Source of the DNA: Rhizobiales bacterium GAS188
GTDB lineage: Bacteria > Pseudomonadota > Alphaproteobacteria > Rhizobiales > Beijerinckiaceae
Direction of reading: 5' to 3'
Length of the DNA stretch: 64,000 bases
Assembly: GCA_900104855.1 (NCBI GenBank)
Contig: FNSS01000001.1
Location: 6,262,001-6,326,000, forward strand
Positions 51,906-61,383 of this stretch are shown here, in pieces. The notes below the pieces were generated by a model. It worked only from the letters and a program-made list of their open reading frames with translations. It was not told where the DNA came from and did not search any database. Positions within the stretch are counted from its first letter, which is position 1. Each line of letters begins with the position of its first letter. The translations under genes were made by a program, and so were the position numbers.

Positions 51906-53621
51906 ATGTCTGCTTCAACGCTCTCGCCTCTCGACCCTGTTCTTGCGCAGACTGCTGCGGTTTCGCCTGCCTGGCCTTTCGAGGAGGCGCGCAAGATCGT
52001 CGCGCGCATCGGTGGGGTCGAGGCTGCGGCCGCGGCGGGACGCGAGGTGCTGTTCGAGACAGGCTACGGGCCCTCCGGGTTGCCGCATATCGGCACCTTC
52101 GCCGAGGTGGCGCGCACCAGCATGGTGCGCCATGCCTTCCACGTCCTGACCGAGGATCGCGTCAGGACGCGCCTCATCGCCTTCTCCGACGATATGGACG
52201 GGCTGCGCAAAGTGCCGGACAACGTGCCGAACAAGGAGATGGTGAGAGCCAATCTCGGCAAGCCGCTCACCGAGATCCCCGATCCCTTCGGCACGCATGA
52301 GAGCTTCGCGGCGCATAACAATGCGCGGCTGCGCGCCTTCCTCGATCGCTTCGGCTTCGACTACGAGTTCATGTCCTCGACCGCGACCTATCGCGCCGGT
52401 CGCTTCGACGACACGCTGCTCCTGATGCTCGAGCGCTATGACGAGGTGATGGCGATCATGCTGGCTTCGCTGCGTGCCGAGCGGGCCCAGAGCTATTCGC
52501 CCTTCCTGCCGATCCATCCGGTGACGCGCGTCGTCATGCAGGTGCCGATCGAGGAGCGCGACGTGGCGCGCGGCTCGATCACCTGGCGCGATCCGGCGAC
52601 CGAGGAGCGCTTCGAGACCAAGGTCACGGGCGGCGACGCCAAGCTGCAATGGAAGCCCGACTGGGCGATGCGCTGGGTGGCGCTCGGCGTCGATTACGAG
52701 ATGGCCGGCAAGGACCTGATCGACAGCGTCAAGCTGTCGGCCGAGATCTGTCGGGCGCTCGGAGCAGCGCCGCCCGAAGGCTTCAACTACGAGCTCTTCC
52801 TCGACGAGAACGGCAAGAAGATCTCGAAGTCCATCGGCAACGGACTGACCATCGACCAATGGCTGAGCTACGGCACGCCCGAGAGCCTGTCCTTGTTCAT
52901 GTACCAGAACCCGCGCGCCGCGAAGCGCCTCTACTTCGATGTCATCCCGCGGCAAGTGGATGACTACCTGACCTTCCGTTCGAAATACGAAGGGCAGGCT
53001 ATCGAGGAGCGGCTGAAGAACCCCGCCTGGCATATCCATGCGGGCGCGCCGCCGCGGCTCGCGGCAGAGGGTGTCGGCAGGTTTGGTGCCAACATCCTCG
53101 GCGCCGGTGTCGACTATGCGATGCTGCTCAATCTCGTCTCGGCCTCGAATGCGAGCGACCGCGATACTCTATGGGGTTTCATCAAGCGCTACGCGCCTGG
53201 CGTCGATGCGCAGGGGCTGCCCGAGCTCGATCGTCTCGTCGAGCTCGCCATCCGCTACTATGAAGACTTCGTGCGACCGACGAAGCGCTTCAAGGCGCCG
53301 AGCGAAGCCGAGCGCGCGGCGCTCGCCGATCTCGACTCGACGCTCGCGGCGCTCCCGCGCGACGCCGACGCGGCCACCATCCAGGCGGCGGTCTATGAGG
53401 TGGGGCGGATGCATTTCCCGGATGCCACCGGCAAGGCGAAGACGGCCGATGGCCGGCCCGGCGTGTCGCAGGCCTTCTTCCAGAGCCTCTATCGCATTCT
53501 GCTGGGGCAGGAGCGCGGCCCGCGCTTCGGCTCCTTCGTCGAGATCTACGGAATTGCGGAGACGCGCGCGCTGATCGCCGCGGCTCTTGCGGGTGAGCTC
53601 ACGCCGCTCGCCGCGGCGTAG
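51906..53621 (+). CDS. lysK: Class I lysyl-tRNA synthetase
   Basis: 571 residues. Class I signature motifs HIGT (61-64, in GLPHIGTF) and KISKS (305-309) on a Rossmann fold, with a C-terminal helical anticodon-binding region. Class I LysRS is the archaeal/alphaproteobacterial type, unrelated to the class II enzyme of E. coli. Charges tRNA-Lys. No good Shine-Dalgarno is seen because the leader is a duplicated segment. Confidence 0.95.
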   Translation: MSASTLSPLDPVLAQTAAVSPAWPFEEARKIVARIGGVEAAAAAGREVLFETGYGPSGLPHIGTFAEVARTSMVRHAFHVLTEDRVRTRLIAFSDDMDGLRKVPDNVPNKEMVRANLGKPLTEIPDPFGTHESFAAHNNARLRAFLDRFGFDYEFMSSTATYRAGRFDDTLLLMLERYDEVMAIMLASLRAERAQSYSPFLPIHPVTRVVMQVPIEERDVARGSITWRDPATEERFETKVTGGDAKLQWKPDWAMRWVALGVDYEMAGKDLIDSVKLSAEICRALGAAPPEGFNYELFLDENGKKISKSIGNGLTIDQWLSYGTPESLSLFMYQNPRAAKRLYFDVIPRQVDDYLTFRSKYEGQAIEERLKNPAWHIHAGAPPRLAAEGVGRFGANILGAGVDYAMLLNLVSASNASDRDTLWGFIKRYAPGVDAQGLPELDRLVELAIRYYEDFVRPTKRFKAPSEAERAALADLDSTLAALPRDADAATIQAAVYEVGRMHFPDATGKAKTADGRPGVSQAFFQSLYRILLGQERGPRFGSFVEIYGIAETRALIAAALAGELTPLAAA

Positions 53622-53629
53622 CACGAGCC

Positions 53630-53647
53630 GGAGAGGCTTGCCTCTCC
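53630..53647 (+). terminator. Hairpin after lysyl-tRNA synthetase gene
   Basis: 8-bp arms GGAGAGGC/GCCTCTCC separated by TT (effective loop larger), 8 bases past the stop codon. No T run, so only a possible terminator. Confidence 0.35.
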
Positions 53648-53933
53648 ATGCGGTGACAGGCTCAGCCTCGGCTGGCCTGGGGCGGCGCATACGCGTGATC
53701 GGCAGGAGTGGATGGATGGTCCGAGCATCATGGCGCACGGTCCGCGAACTCGCGTTCCGTGCTGATGTTTGATGATGGAACCGGAGGGAGGAAATTCGAG
53801 CGGGGATTTTGAATATCGAGCCGACCCGATTGCGTGCATCAGGTCCTGACTCAGCGGCAGATGATCCTGCCGCCCTTCGAGATGAATGCGCCTCGACCCG
53901 CCGATGATATGAGATGACCGGCAAGGGAGGATG
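53648..53933. other. Intergenic region
   Basis: Between the ends of two convergent genes. No gene, repeat or promoter recognised apart from the hairpins at its edges. Confidence 0.4.
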
Positions 53934-53954
53934 TCGGGGCCGAAGCGGCCCCGA
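53934..53954 (-). terminator. Hairpin after histone-like gene
   Basis: 8-bp arms TCGGGGCC/GGCCCCGA, 5-base loop, 9 bases past the stop on the minus strand. No T run follows; probably a transcript-end stabilising structure or weak terminator. Confidence 0.5.
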
Positions 53955-53963
53955 GCATCAATC

Positions 53964-54182
53964 TCAGGCTTTCGCCTTCGTCTTCTTGGCCACAGGCGCG
54001 GCCTTGGCCTTCGTCTTGGCTGCGGGCTTCTTGGCCGGAGCCTTCTTCGCCGGAGCCTTCGCCTTGGCGGCGGCCTTCGGAGCAGCTTTCGCTTTCGCTG
54101 CGGCCTTCGGCTTGGCCTTCGCGGCGGCCTTCTTCGGAGCGGCTTTGGAGGTAGCTTTAGCAGACTTAGCTGGCATTGCCAT
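53964..54182 (-). CDS. Histone H1-like Lys/Ala/Pro-rich protein
   Basis: 72 residues: 24 Lys, most of the rest Ala and Pro, no acidic or aromatic residues; repeating AAKAK and KKAPAKK units like histone H1 tails and bacterial H1-like proteins. Expected to bind DNA (or polyphosphate/RNA) nonspecifically; precise role unknown. AGGGGAG ahead of the first of two close in-frame ATGs favours 54182. Preceded by an unusually AT-rich region. Confidence 0.82.
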   Translation of the reverse strand: MAMPAKSAKATSKAAPKKAAAKAKPKAAAKAKAAPKAAAKAKAPAKKAPAKKPAAKTKAKAAPVAKKTKAKA

Positions 54183-54874
54183 GGGAACTCCCCTGCGTTG
54201 ATTCGCGGCTTAATCCTAACACGACTTGTCAAGCAAGAAAAACGATATTGATTTCGCCGCCCGCGTTACTGCCTTGGCGGGGCCGCGGGCGCCCGAAAGG
54301 CAGGTTTCGCGGTCGCGCCGGTTATTTCTCGTTATTCAATAACGAGTTATATATATACAGAATTGATGCAAATCTATCAAGCAACAGCGAGATTCGTATA
54401 CTATAATTATATAGTATTGGTTCGGTGCGCTTTGCGGCTTGGGAACCGCATTTTTGCGGGCTCGGGGGGCGTGCGGAAGGGTCCGTCCGGGCCTTGCGGG
54501 GAGCGAATGGCGACGCCTGGATGCCCGCGAGAGGCCGCCGAGGCGTCAAAAATTCACCGATCCGTAAGCATGATTCCAGGTTGTCGACGCGGCAAAGCGA
54601 GCCGTTCGAGTTAAGGCGCGTCAACGAATGTTAGCGAGACGTTGACGTCGCGCCTTCCCGGCATCGGCGATCGCGCCGATATCGCGGCTCGCGAGATGAC
54701 GTCGCGCTCGCAATCACAGAACGGCTCGACCTGTCCGAACTCTTGTCGACGCTGACGGCTCTCGCATTTCGCGCGGTCGTGATATGTGGCGCGACGCCAA
54801 GGCTCGATAGCAAGCCGTTCGAGCGCCAAGTTGAGCATCGAGCTGGCGAGAAAGTGCAGGAGGCGCGAGGACAG
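54183..54874. other. Long intergenic region
   Basis: 692 bases between divergent genes. No coding frame with family likeness. It contains the AT-rich palindromic patch at 54321-54420 and should hold promoters of the histone-like gene and of the DUF952-pyrD operon. A TTGACA (minus strand, around 54227) may be part of the histone-like promoter but has no clear -10 partner. Confidence 0.5.
54321..54420. promoter_or_regulatory. AT-rich patch with two palindromes
   Basis: Roughly 100 bases of markedly low GC within a GC-rich chromosome. Palindrome 1: CTCGTTATT-C-AATAACGAG (54328-54346), followed by a TATATATAC run. Palindrome 2: ATACTATA-ATTA-TATAGTAT (54398-54417). Candidate nucleation site for AT-binding nucleoid proteins (MucR/H-NS-like) or a promoter cluster. 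Confidence 0.5.
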
Positions 54875-55231
54875 ATGCAGCTCATCTTCAAGATCTGCGG
54901 TCGCCAGGAATGGCAGGTGGCGGAAGAGGAACGCATCTATCGCGGCTCGGCCGTCGATGCGCGTGACGGCTTCATCCATTTCTCGACGGCGGAGCAGCTC
55001 GCCGAGACGGCGACGAGGCATTTCGCCGGACGTGACGATCTCCTGCTGATCGGGGTCGACGCCGCACAGCTTGGCGCGGCCTTGCGCTTCGAGCCCTCGC
55101 GCGGCGGCGCGCTGTTCCCGCATCTCTACGGCACGCTGCCGCTATCGGCGGTGCGTTTCGTCGAGGCGCTGCCGCTCGGCCGCGATGGCCTCCACCTGTT
55201 GCCGCCGCCCGAGAGATTGTCCCCCTCATGA
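54875..55231 (+). CDS. DUF952 family protein
   Basis: 118 residues. DUF952 core: IFKICGRQEWQVAEEE, then DGFIHFSTAEQLAETATRHF and HLYGTLPLSAV. Function unknown; the fold resembles ADP-ribosyltransferase/RES-like small domains. GAGGACAG before ATG. ATGA overlap with pyrD, the usual alphaproteobacterial pairing. Confidence 0.88.
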   Translation: MQLIFKICGRQEWQVAEEERIYRGSAVDARDGFIHFSTAEQLAETATRHFAGRDDLLLIGVDAAQLGAALRFEPSRGGALFPHLYGTLPLSAVRFVEALPLGRDGLHLLPPPERLSPS

Positions 55232-56331
55232 TGTCGCTCGGCTTTCATCTCGCCAAGCCCATCCTGGCGCGGCTCGACGCCGAGCGCGCCCATCATCTTG
55301 CGGTCGCGGCCTTGCGTCTCGCACGTGGCCGCGCGCCGGCGCCGGACGATGCGCGCCTCGCGACCGATGCCTTCGGCCTCGCCTTTCCCAATCCGATCGG
55401 TCTCGCGGCCGGCTTCGACAAGGATGGCGCGGCGATCGCCGGCTGCTTGCGGCTCGGCTTCGGCTTCGTCGAGATCGGCAGCGTCACGCCGTTGCCTCAG
55501 CCGGGCAATCCGCGGCCGCGATTGTTCCGGCTCGCGGACGACGAAGCGGTGATCAACCGCTACGGCTTCAACAGCGCCGGCCTTGAGGTGCTGTCTCGCA
55601 ATCTTGCGGCGTACAAGCGAGGCGCAGAACTTGGGCGAGCTGCAGGCCTCGTCGGCGTCAATGTCGGGGCGAACAAGATGTCGGCCGATCGCGCCGGCGA
55701 CTACGCGTCCTGCATCGCGGCGGTCGCCGGGCGATGCGCTTACATCACCATCAACGTCTCCTCCCCCAATACGCCGGGTCTGCGCGGCCTGCAGGGGAGG
55801 GAAGTGCTCGACGATCTCGTGGCGCGGGCCATCGAGGCGCGCGATCGCGCTGCCGCGGCGGGCGGCGAGCGCACGCCGCTCCTCGTCAAGATCGCGCCCG
55901 ACCTGACCCTTGCCGAGCTCGACGATATCGTCGCGGTCGTCCTCGAACGCGGCATCGACGGGCTCGTGGTTGCGAACACCACCGTGACGCGTCCGGATTC
56001 GCTCAAGGATACGGTGCAGGCGCGCGAGGAGGGCGGCCTGTCGGGGCGGCCGCTCTTCGCCTTGTCGACGCGTATCCTCGCCGAGACCTATCTGCGCGTC
56101 GAGCGCAAACTGCCGCTGATCGGTGTCGGCGGCATCGATTGCCCCGAGGCGGCGTGGACCAAGATCATGGCCGGAGCAACGCTGCTGCAGCTCTACAGCG
56201 CGCTGGTGTTCAAGGGGCCGGCCCTCATCGGCAAGATCAAGCGCGGCCTCGTCTCGCGCCTCGTGAAGAGCGGCGCAACGCGGCTTTCTGATCTCGTCGG
56301 CAAAGAGGCCGCCGAGCTCTCCAAAGGCTGA
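55228..56331 (+). CDS. pyrD: Dihydroorotate dehydrogenase (quinone), class 2
   Basis: 367 residues. Class 2 N-terminal membrane-associating helix (FHLAKPILARLDAERAHHLA), FMN barrel with AAGFDKDG and catalytic Ser179 in NVSSPNTPGLR, equivalent to Ser175 of E. coli. Fourth step of UMP synthesis, electrons to ubiquinone. Its stop codon directly abuts the stop of the convergent DUF6460 gene. Confidence 0.96.
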   Translation: MMSLGFHLAKPILARLDAERAHHLAVAALRLARGRAPAPDDARLATDAFGLAFPNPIGLAAGFDKDGAAIAGCLRLGFGFVEIGSVTPLPQPGNPRPRLFRLADDEAVINRYGFNSAGLEVLSRNLAAYKRGAELGRAAGLVGVNVGANKMSADRAGDYASCIAAVAGRCAYITINVSSPNTPGLRGLQGREVLDDLVARAIEARDRAAAAGGERTPLLVKIAPDLTLAELDDIVAVVLERGIDGLVVANTTVTRPDSLKDTVQAREEGGLSGRPLFALSTRILAETYLRVERKLPLIGVGGIDCPEAAWTKIMAGATLLQLYSALVFKGPALIGKIKRGLVSRLVKSGATRLSDLVGKEAAELSKG

Positions 56332-56607
56332 TCAGGAACGCCGGCCCAGTTTTATGAGCCGCACGATGACGAAGATCGGCACCACCACCATGGCCCCGTA
56401 GAGGACGTAGAGAAGAATGCTGCGCAGGCTCTCGATGCCGCTGCCCAATATGCCCTCGACGAGATGGCGCACGCTCTCGAGGAGATCCTTCGGCGTCAGG
56501 TTGAAGAACACCATGGCGGCGCCGACGATCAGCGAGATGACGATGAGCCTCAAGATCACGCTGCCGGGCGATCCTCCGAGGAAGCGATGGAGCGGTGTGT
56601 CGGACAT
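56332..56607 (-). CDS. DUF6460 family membrane protein
   Basis: 91 residues, two membrane helices (about 18-36 and 62-84) around a short amphipathic loop. FLGGSPGSVILRLIVISLIVG fits DUF6460, small membrane proteins of Hyphomicrobiales of unknown role. AAGG upstream. Confidence 0.75.
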   Translation of the reverse strand: MSDTPLHRFLGGSPGSVILRLIVISLIVGAAMVFFNLTPKDLLESVRHLVEGILGSGIESLRSILLYVLYGAMVVVPIFVIVRLIKLGRRS

Positions 56608-56667
56608 GGGGTGCCTTACCTGATGCTCGGACCGCGCTATCAGTACGGGTGACGGATCGCAATCTGC

Positions 56668-57339
56668 TCAGCTACCGGCTGGAGATTGCGCCGGCAAGGT
56701 GCCGGCGATCCTCGCCGCGAGGATCACGGCCTGGGTGCGGCTCTCGACGCCGAGCTTCGTCAGGATGGCCGAGACATGCGCCTTGACGGTCGCCTCCGAG
56801 ACCGAGAGCTCATAGGCGATCTGCTTGTTGAGCAGGCCTTGCGACAGCATCATCAGCACCTTCACCTGCTGTGGCGTCAGCGCCGAGAGCCTGGCGGCCA
56901 GCGCCTCGGCGTCGTGATCCTGGCCGGCGTCGCTCTCCATCTCCATGGGCAAATAGAGCCCGCCCGCCAGCACCGTGTCGATCGCCTCGTTGATCTCGCC
57001 GACATTGGCGCTCTTCGGCACATAGCCGGCAGCACCGAAGGCGAGGCATTTGCGCGCGATGGCGTGATCCTCGATCGCCGAGATGACGACCACCGGCACG
57101 CTCGGGAATTGCGCCCGCAGATAGAGGAGTCCCGACAGGCCTTGCACGCCCGGCATGGTGAGGTCGAGGAGCACGAGGTCGATCTCGCGCTGGGCGATCA
57201 GCCTCGTCGCCTCTTCGAGCGAGCCTGCCGCTTCGATGGAGGCTGCGGCAAGCCTGTTCTGCAAAGTGAGCTTGAGCGCGTCGCGAAACAGCGGATGATC
57301 ATCGGCGATCACGATGTGAAGGGGTCCGCTTTCGACCAT
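56668..57339 (-). CDS. NarL/FixJ-family response regulator
   Basis: About 223 residues. Receiver domain with acidic pocket (IADDHP), phospho-acceptor Asp59 (LVLLDLTMPG) and Lys in VPKSAN; LuxR-type HTH at about 155-215 (LSALTPQQVKVLMMLSQGLLNKQIAYELSVSEATVK). No kinase gene nearby, so an orphan regulator. Start uncertain: 57339 begins at the family N-terminus with GGGAG 11 bases ahead; in-frame starts at 57420/57426 would add a charged tail. Confidence 0.88.
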   Translation of the reverse strand: MVESGPLHIVIADDHPLFRDALKLTLQNRLAAASIEAAGSLEEATRLIAQREIDLVLLDLTMPGVQGLSGLLYLRAQFPSVPVVVISAIEDHAIARKCLAFGAAGYVPKSANVGEINEAIDTVLAGGLYLPMEMESDAGQDHDAEALAARLSALTPQQVKVLMMLSQGLLNKQIAYELSVSEATVKAHVSAILTKLGVESRTQAVILAARIAGTLPAQSPAGS

Positions 57340-57468
57340 CGCGGCTAGCGCTCCCGGATTCTGCAGCACGGATCGGCGCGGCCGATCCTCGATCTTCCTT
57401 TCGCATTTCGCGTCGCTCATGCGCAAGCTTGGCGACAGAGCGAGCCTCCGGACAATCCCGCCGCGGGG

Positions 57469-57780
57469 TCAGTCCCGAGCGCGCAGCCGCGCCAGAAGCC
57501 GTGGCGCGCGCCAGGCGAGCCAGGACGCGGTGACGAGATTGCCCAGCATGAACACGCCGACGATGAGGAGCAGCGCCAGCACGCGCCGATCCTCCGTGGC
57601 GGCGATCACGATCGCGGCCACGAGAAAGCCGAGATAGAGATCGGCGAAGGTGACGAGGCCCCAGGGCTCGGCCGTGACGTGCGCGAATCCGTCATGGACG
57701 GATGAGGTGCCGAGCGCCCACAAGATCGTCGCGAGCAGCGCAGCGGCGAGAACAAGGAAGAGGATGCGCAGCAGCATCAT
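57469..57780 (-). CDS. Small membrane protein, DUF1475-like
   Basis: 103 residues with three membrane segments (3-22, 42-62, 67-92). WGLVTFADLYLGFLVAA is like DUF1475 proteins; similarity is moderate. Its ATG overlaps the ligase stop (ATGA), so the two are co-translated. Function unknown. Confidence 0.68.
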   Translation of the reverse strand: MMLLRILFLVLAAALLATILWALGTSSVHDGFAHVTAEPWGLVTFADLYLGFLVAAIVIAATEDRRVLALLLIVGVFMLGNLVTASWLAWRAPRLLARLRARD

Positions 57781-59495
57781 GGCGAAGCTTTCCCATCCTG
57801 CGGCGCGACCTCGCCGGCTTGCAGCTCGATCGGCGTGAGGCCCGGGCCCTTCGCCCCTTCGGCCGGGAGCTGGCGCATGAGCAGCTCGATGCGGTCGGCT
57901 TCGGCTGGCGGCTTGTCCCAGCGGATGCGGTTGATGCGGGGAAAGCGCATGGCCACCCCTGAGCGATGCCGCGTCGAGCGCTGCAAGCCTTCGAAGGCGA
58001 CTTCGAGCACCAGGCCCGCATGCGGCTCATGCGTCACCTCGCGCACCGGCCCGAAACGATTGACGGTGTTGTTGCGCACGAAACGGTCGAGCTCCTTGAG
58101 CTCCTCGTCGGTGAAGCCGAAATACGCCTTGCCGACCGGCACCAGCTCGTCGCCCTGATCCGTGCTCTGCCAGACGCCGAAGGTGTAGTCCGAATAGAAG
58201 GAGGAGCGCTTGCCATGGCCGCGCTGCGCATACATCAGCACGGCGTCGACCAGCCGCGGATCGCGCTTCCATTTGTACCACAGGCCTTTCGGCCGGCCGG
58301 GCAGATAAGGTGAATCGCGATGCTTGAGCATCAGGCCCTCGACCGCCTCGGCATCTTCGCCGGCGCCGGCCGTGCCCGGATCGGCACGCGCCGCGGCAAG
58401 TTCGGCAAGGCTGGCGTAAGCGAGGATCGGCGACAGGTCGATGCGCGGATCGGCGCGCCGCTCGAGGAAAGAGGCCAGACGCCGGCGCCGCTCATGGAAG
58501 GGCAGGGCGCGCAGATCCTCCTCGCCCTCGACCAGGAGGTCATAGGCGCGGATATGGGCCGGATAGGCAGCGACGAGCTTCGGCGTGACGCTCTTGCGGT
58601 TGAGGCGTTGCTGCAGCTCGTTGAAGCTCTGCACCCGTCCGTCGCGCATCACCAGAAGCTCGCCGTCGATAGCGGCCTCGAAGTCGAGCGCCTCGAGGAG
58701 ATCGGGAAAGCTGTGCGAGATATCCTCGCCGGTGCGCGAATAGATGCGCGAGAGCCTGCGACCGTCCGGGGTGCGACCGGCAGCGGCCTGCACCCTGATG
58801 CCGTCCCATTTCCATTCGGCGATGAAGTTTTGGGGCTCGATCGACGTCATGTCGTCCTCTTCGAGCGGATGGGCGAGCATCGGTGGGCGGAAGGGGGCAG
58901 GGTCGCGGGCCTGGGGTGCGGCGGCCTTGCCCTCGATCCAGGCGAAGAGCTCGAGATAGGGCGGGGAGACGCCGTGCCAGACCTCCTCGACCTCGTTCGG
59001 GTCGCGATCGCCGAGCGCTGCGAGCGCGGTCTTGGCAAGGCGCGCCGAGACGCCGATGCGCAAGGCGCCGGTGATCAGCTTCAAGAGCGCCCAGCGTCCC
59101 GTCTCGTCGAGCGCGTCGAGCCAGGAGGCAAGCAGCCCCGGCAAGGCCGATTTCGATGTCTGCCGCAAACCCTCGATGACGGCGGCGAGCGAAGGCGGAT
59201 GGCTGCCGGGCTCTTCTTCCGCGCGGCGTGGCCACATCAGCGCCACGGTCTCGGAGAGATCGCCGACATAATCATAAGAGAGAGCGAACAGCACCGGATC
59301 GGTGCGCTCGGCGATCAGAGCCCGGATCAGGCCGGGCTTGGCGAGCTGGAAGCTGAGCGCCCCCGTCATGGCGGCGAGCGCATAGCCGCGGCCGGGATCC
59401 GGCTCGCTGCGGAAATGCGCGACGATCAGCGCGAGCTTGGCGTTGCGCGAAGGCTCATAGGCGAGGCGATCGAGGAGCGCGGCGAAGCGGTTCAT
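57777..59495 (-). CDS. ATP-dependent DNA ligase, cisplatin-damage-response type
   Basis: 572 residues. N-terminal DNA-binding domain, adenylation domain with the nucleotidyl-accepting Lys229 in EWKWDGIR (KxDG motif I), and OB-fold domain from about 430. Matches the bacterial ligase family usually found with an exonuclease, a DEXH helicase and an endonuclease in a repair cluster; none of those partners is adjacent here. The essential NAD-dependent LigA must be elsewhere. No strong ribosome binding site. Confidence 0.92.
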   Translation of the reverse strand: MNRFAALLDRLAYEPSRNAKLALIVAHFRSEPDPGRGYALAAMTGALSFQLAKPGLIRALIAERTDPVLFALSYDYVGDLSETVALMWPRRAEEEPGSHPPSLAAVIEGLRQTSKSALPGLLASWLDALDETGRWALLKLITGALRIGVSARLAKTALAALGDRDPNEVEEVWHGVSPPYLELFAWIEGKAAAPQARDPAPFRPPMLAHPLEEDDMTSIEPQNFIAEWKWDGIRVQAAAGRTPDGRRLSRIYSRTGEDISHSFPDLLEALDFEAAIDGELLVMRDGRVQSFNELQQRLNRKSVTPKLVAAYPAHIRAYDLLVEGEEDLRALPFHERRRRLASFLERRADPRIDLSPILAYASLAELAAARADPGTAGAGEDAEAVEGLMLKHRDSPYLPGRPKGLWYKWKRDPRLVDAVLMYAQRGHGKRSSFYSDYTFGVWQSTDQGDELVPVGKAYFGFTDEELKELDRFVRNNTVNRFGPVREVTHEPHAGLVLEVAFEGLQRSTRHRSGVAMRFPRINRIRWDKPPAEADRIELLMRQLPAEGAKGPGLTPIELQAGEVAPQDGKASP

Positions 59496-59534
59496 GGGTC
59501 ATGATGTGGGGAGCCGGCCCGCGCTTGCAAATCA

Positions 59535-60299
59535 TCAGGCCGCCAGCATCTCCAAGGTCAGGCTCTCGAGGTCGAAGCTGCCATCTTCCGCGATGTCGAA
59601 ATGGGCGCGCACGCTGTCGGGCGTCATGGTCTGCAAGGAGCGGATCGCCGCCACATGGGCGGGTGGCGTGCGGGTTCTCGTGACCCAGATTTGGAATTCC
59701 ATGCGCAGCTTGCGCCTGGTCAGCGAGGTGACCGCAAAGCCTGCCCGCGCCAGGGCGCCCATCCATTCGGCCGCGCTGTAATTGCGCACATGGGAGGGGT
59801 CACGCAACAGCTCGACGGCCTGCAGATGCGTGTCGAACAGCGGCTCGCCCGGCGCGACGACGTCGATGAAGATGCCGCGGCCCGACGGCTTCATGACGCG
59901 TCTCGCCTCGCGCAGGCCCGCCTCCATGTCCTGCCAGTGATGCACGGTGAAGCGGCACAACACGAAGTCGAAGCTCGCATCGGCGAAGGGCAGACGCTCG
60001 GCCGGGGCCTGCTGCACTGCGATATTGGCGAGGCCGCGTTCGGCCGCTTCGCGCTTGACCTCAGCCAGCATGTCGGCGGTCAGGTCGCAGGCGACGACCT
60101 CGGCGACATGGGGCGCGGCGCGATAGCTCACATGCCCGCCGCCGCAGCCGAGATCGAGCACGCGCGCCTTGGAATGACCGCGCAGCACGGCTTCGATCTG
60201 GTTGAGATCCTCGCCGGCGCTGTGGACGGCGCTCGCCACGTAATCGGCGGCGCGGGGCGCGTATTGGTCGGTGACGAAAGCGTGCTGCGACGTGCTCAT
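59535..60299 (-). CDS. Class I SAM-dependent methyltransferase
   Basis: 254 residues. SAM motif I VLDLGCGGGHVS at about 44-55, then ACDLTADM and LPFADASFDFVLCRF (Methyltransf_11 type). Small-molecule methyltransferase; substrate unknown. AGAGG before the start. Divergent from the HTH regulator with 116 bases between. Confidence 0.9.
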   Translation of the reverse strand: MSTSQHAFVTDQYAPRAADYVASAVHSAGEDLNQIEAVLRGHSKARVLDLGCGGGHVSYRAAPHVAEVVACDLTADMLAEVKREAAERGLANIAVQQAPAERLPFADASFDFVLCRFTVHHWQDMEAGLREARRVMKPSGRGIFIDVVAPGEPLFDTHLQAVELLRDPSHVRNYSAAEWMGALARAGFAVTSLTRRKLRMEFQIWVTRTRTPPAHVAAIRSLQTMTPDSVRAHFDIAEDGSFDLESLTLEMLAA

Positions 60300-60374
60300 G
60301 TGTGATGACCTCTTGGGCGATGGCCTCTTGGCGGCCTCCTGATGGGGCGCTGATTGTCGGCGATGCCGGCAAGC

Positions 60375-60390
60375 GGTGGAAGTTCCCACC
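60375..60390. promoter_or_regulatory. Operator candidate between divergent methyltransferase and HTH genes
   Basis: GGTGGAAGTTCCCACC, a near-perfect 16-bp dyad with 5-bp outer arms, 26 bases before the regulator start and 76 bases before the methyltransferase start. A position expected for autoregulatory control of both genes. Confidence 0.35.
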
Positions 60391-60415
60391 TTATACCAGT
60401 ATGTTTGCTTCCAGG

Positions 60416-61222
60416 ATGAGCTTGCCTGCCGAACAGCGGCGCCAATTGGGCGCCTTCATTCGCACCCACCGTGCCCGCCTGACCACGCAGGCCGCCGGCT
60501 TGCCGGTGAATCACGCCTCGAGGCGCCGCACGCCAGGTCTCCGCCGCGAAGAGGTGGCGCAGATCTGCGGGGTGAGCACCACCTGGTACACCTGGATGGA
60601 GCAGGGGCGCGACATTTCGATCTCGCCTTCTGCGCTCGCGCGTCTCGCGGATGCCCTGCATCTCAGCGAGGCCGAGCGCGCCTATCTGTTCGAGCTCGCC
60701 CGCAAGCGCGATCCGGCGGCGCCCGCCGCCAAGGCGAAGCGCGCCGATGCCGTGCCGTCCGGGCTCGCGGCGGCGCTCGAGGCGATGACGGTGCCGGCCT
60801 ATCTGCTCGACCGGCTGTGGCGGGCCAAAGCCTGGAACGCCCAGGCCGCGCGGCTGTTCTCTGGCTGGCTCGGCGGCGAGGAGCCCTGCCTCCTGCGCTA
60901 TGTCTTCCTCGACAAGGGGGCGCGGAGCTTCATCTGCGATTTCGAGGATCGGGCCCGGCGTCTCCTGGCGGAGTTCCGCGCCGATACGGCGGAAGCCGCG
61001 GAGGATGCCGAGATGCTCGAGCTCGTCGAGGGGCTGCGGCTCGAGAGCCCGCTCTTCGCGCGTCTCTGGGACGATCACGCCGTGCTCGGGCGCGAAGGGG
61101 GGATGAGGATGTTCGAGCATCCCGAGGATGGCCTGTTGCGCTACGAGCAAGTCACGCTCGTCCCGGCGATCCGCCCCGACCATAAGCTCGTCATGCTGCT
61201 GCCCGGGCTCGACCGGGAATGA
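60416..61222 (+). CDS. XRE-family regulator with MmyB-like ligand-binding domain
   Basis: About 268 residues. HTH at 33-95 with the RRTPGLRREEVAQICGVSTT block that defines this group, then an MmyB-like PAS-type ligand domain (VPAYLLDRLWRAKAWNAQAARLF). MmyB-type proteins bind small hydrophobic ligands and often control a divergent oxidoreductase or methyltransferase. Start 60416 has CCAGG just ahead; ATG at 60401 also possible. Confidence 0.87.
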   Translation: MSLPAEQRRQLGAFIRTHRARLTTQAAGLPVNHASRRRTPGLRREEVAQICGVSTTWYTWMEQGRDISISPSALARLADALHLSEAERAYLFELARKRDPAAPAAKAKRADAVPSGLAAALEAMTVPAYLLDRLWRAKAWNAQAARLFSGWLGGEEPCLLRYVFLDKGARSFICDFEDRARRLLAEFRADTAEAAEDAEMLELVEGLRLESPLFARLWDDHAVLGREGGMRMFEHPEDGLLRYEQVTLVPAIRPDHKLVMLLPGLDRE

Positions 61223-61383
61223 CACGTTTGCGTGTGACATGGGAGTGACTTTGGCAGTGATTTGGCTCGCTGCTTGCGGCGCCTGATTTTGGCGCTAAGC
61301 TCGCCTGATGGGAGCAATGCCTCGATCGACGGCGCGCGGTCATGCGTGGGATGCTCCCTGCATCCTGGCTTAGCCGCTCGCAA

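Noticed and set aside
54425-54634. Small ORF in the AT-rich intergenic region
   Set aside because: No ribosome binding site, no conservation signal recognised, Arg/Gly-rich shadow composition.
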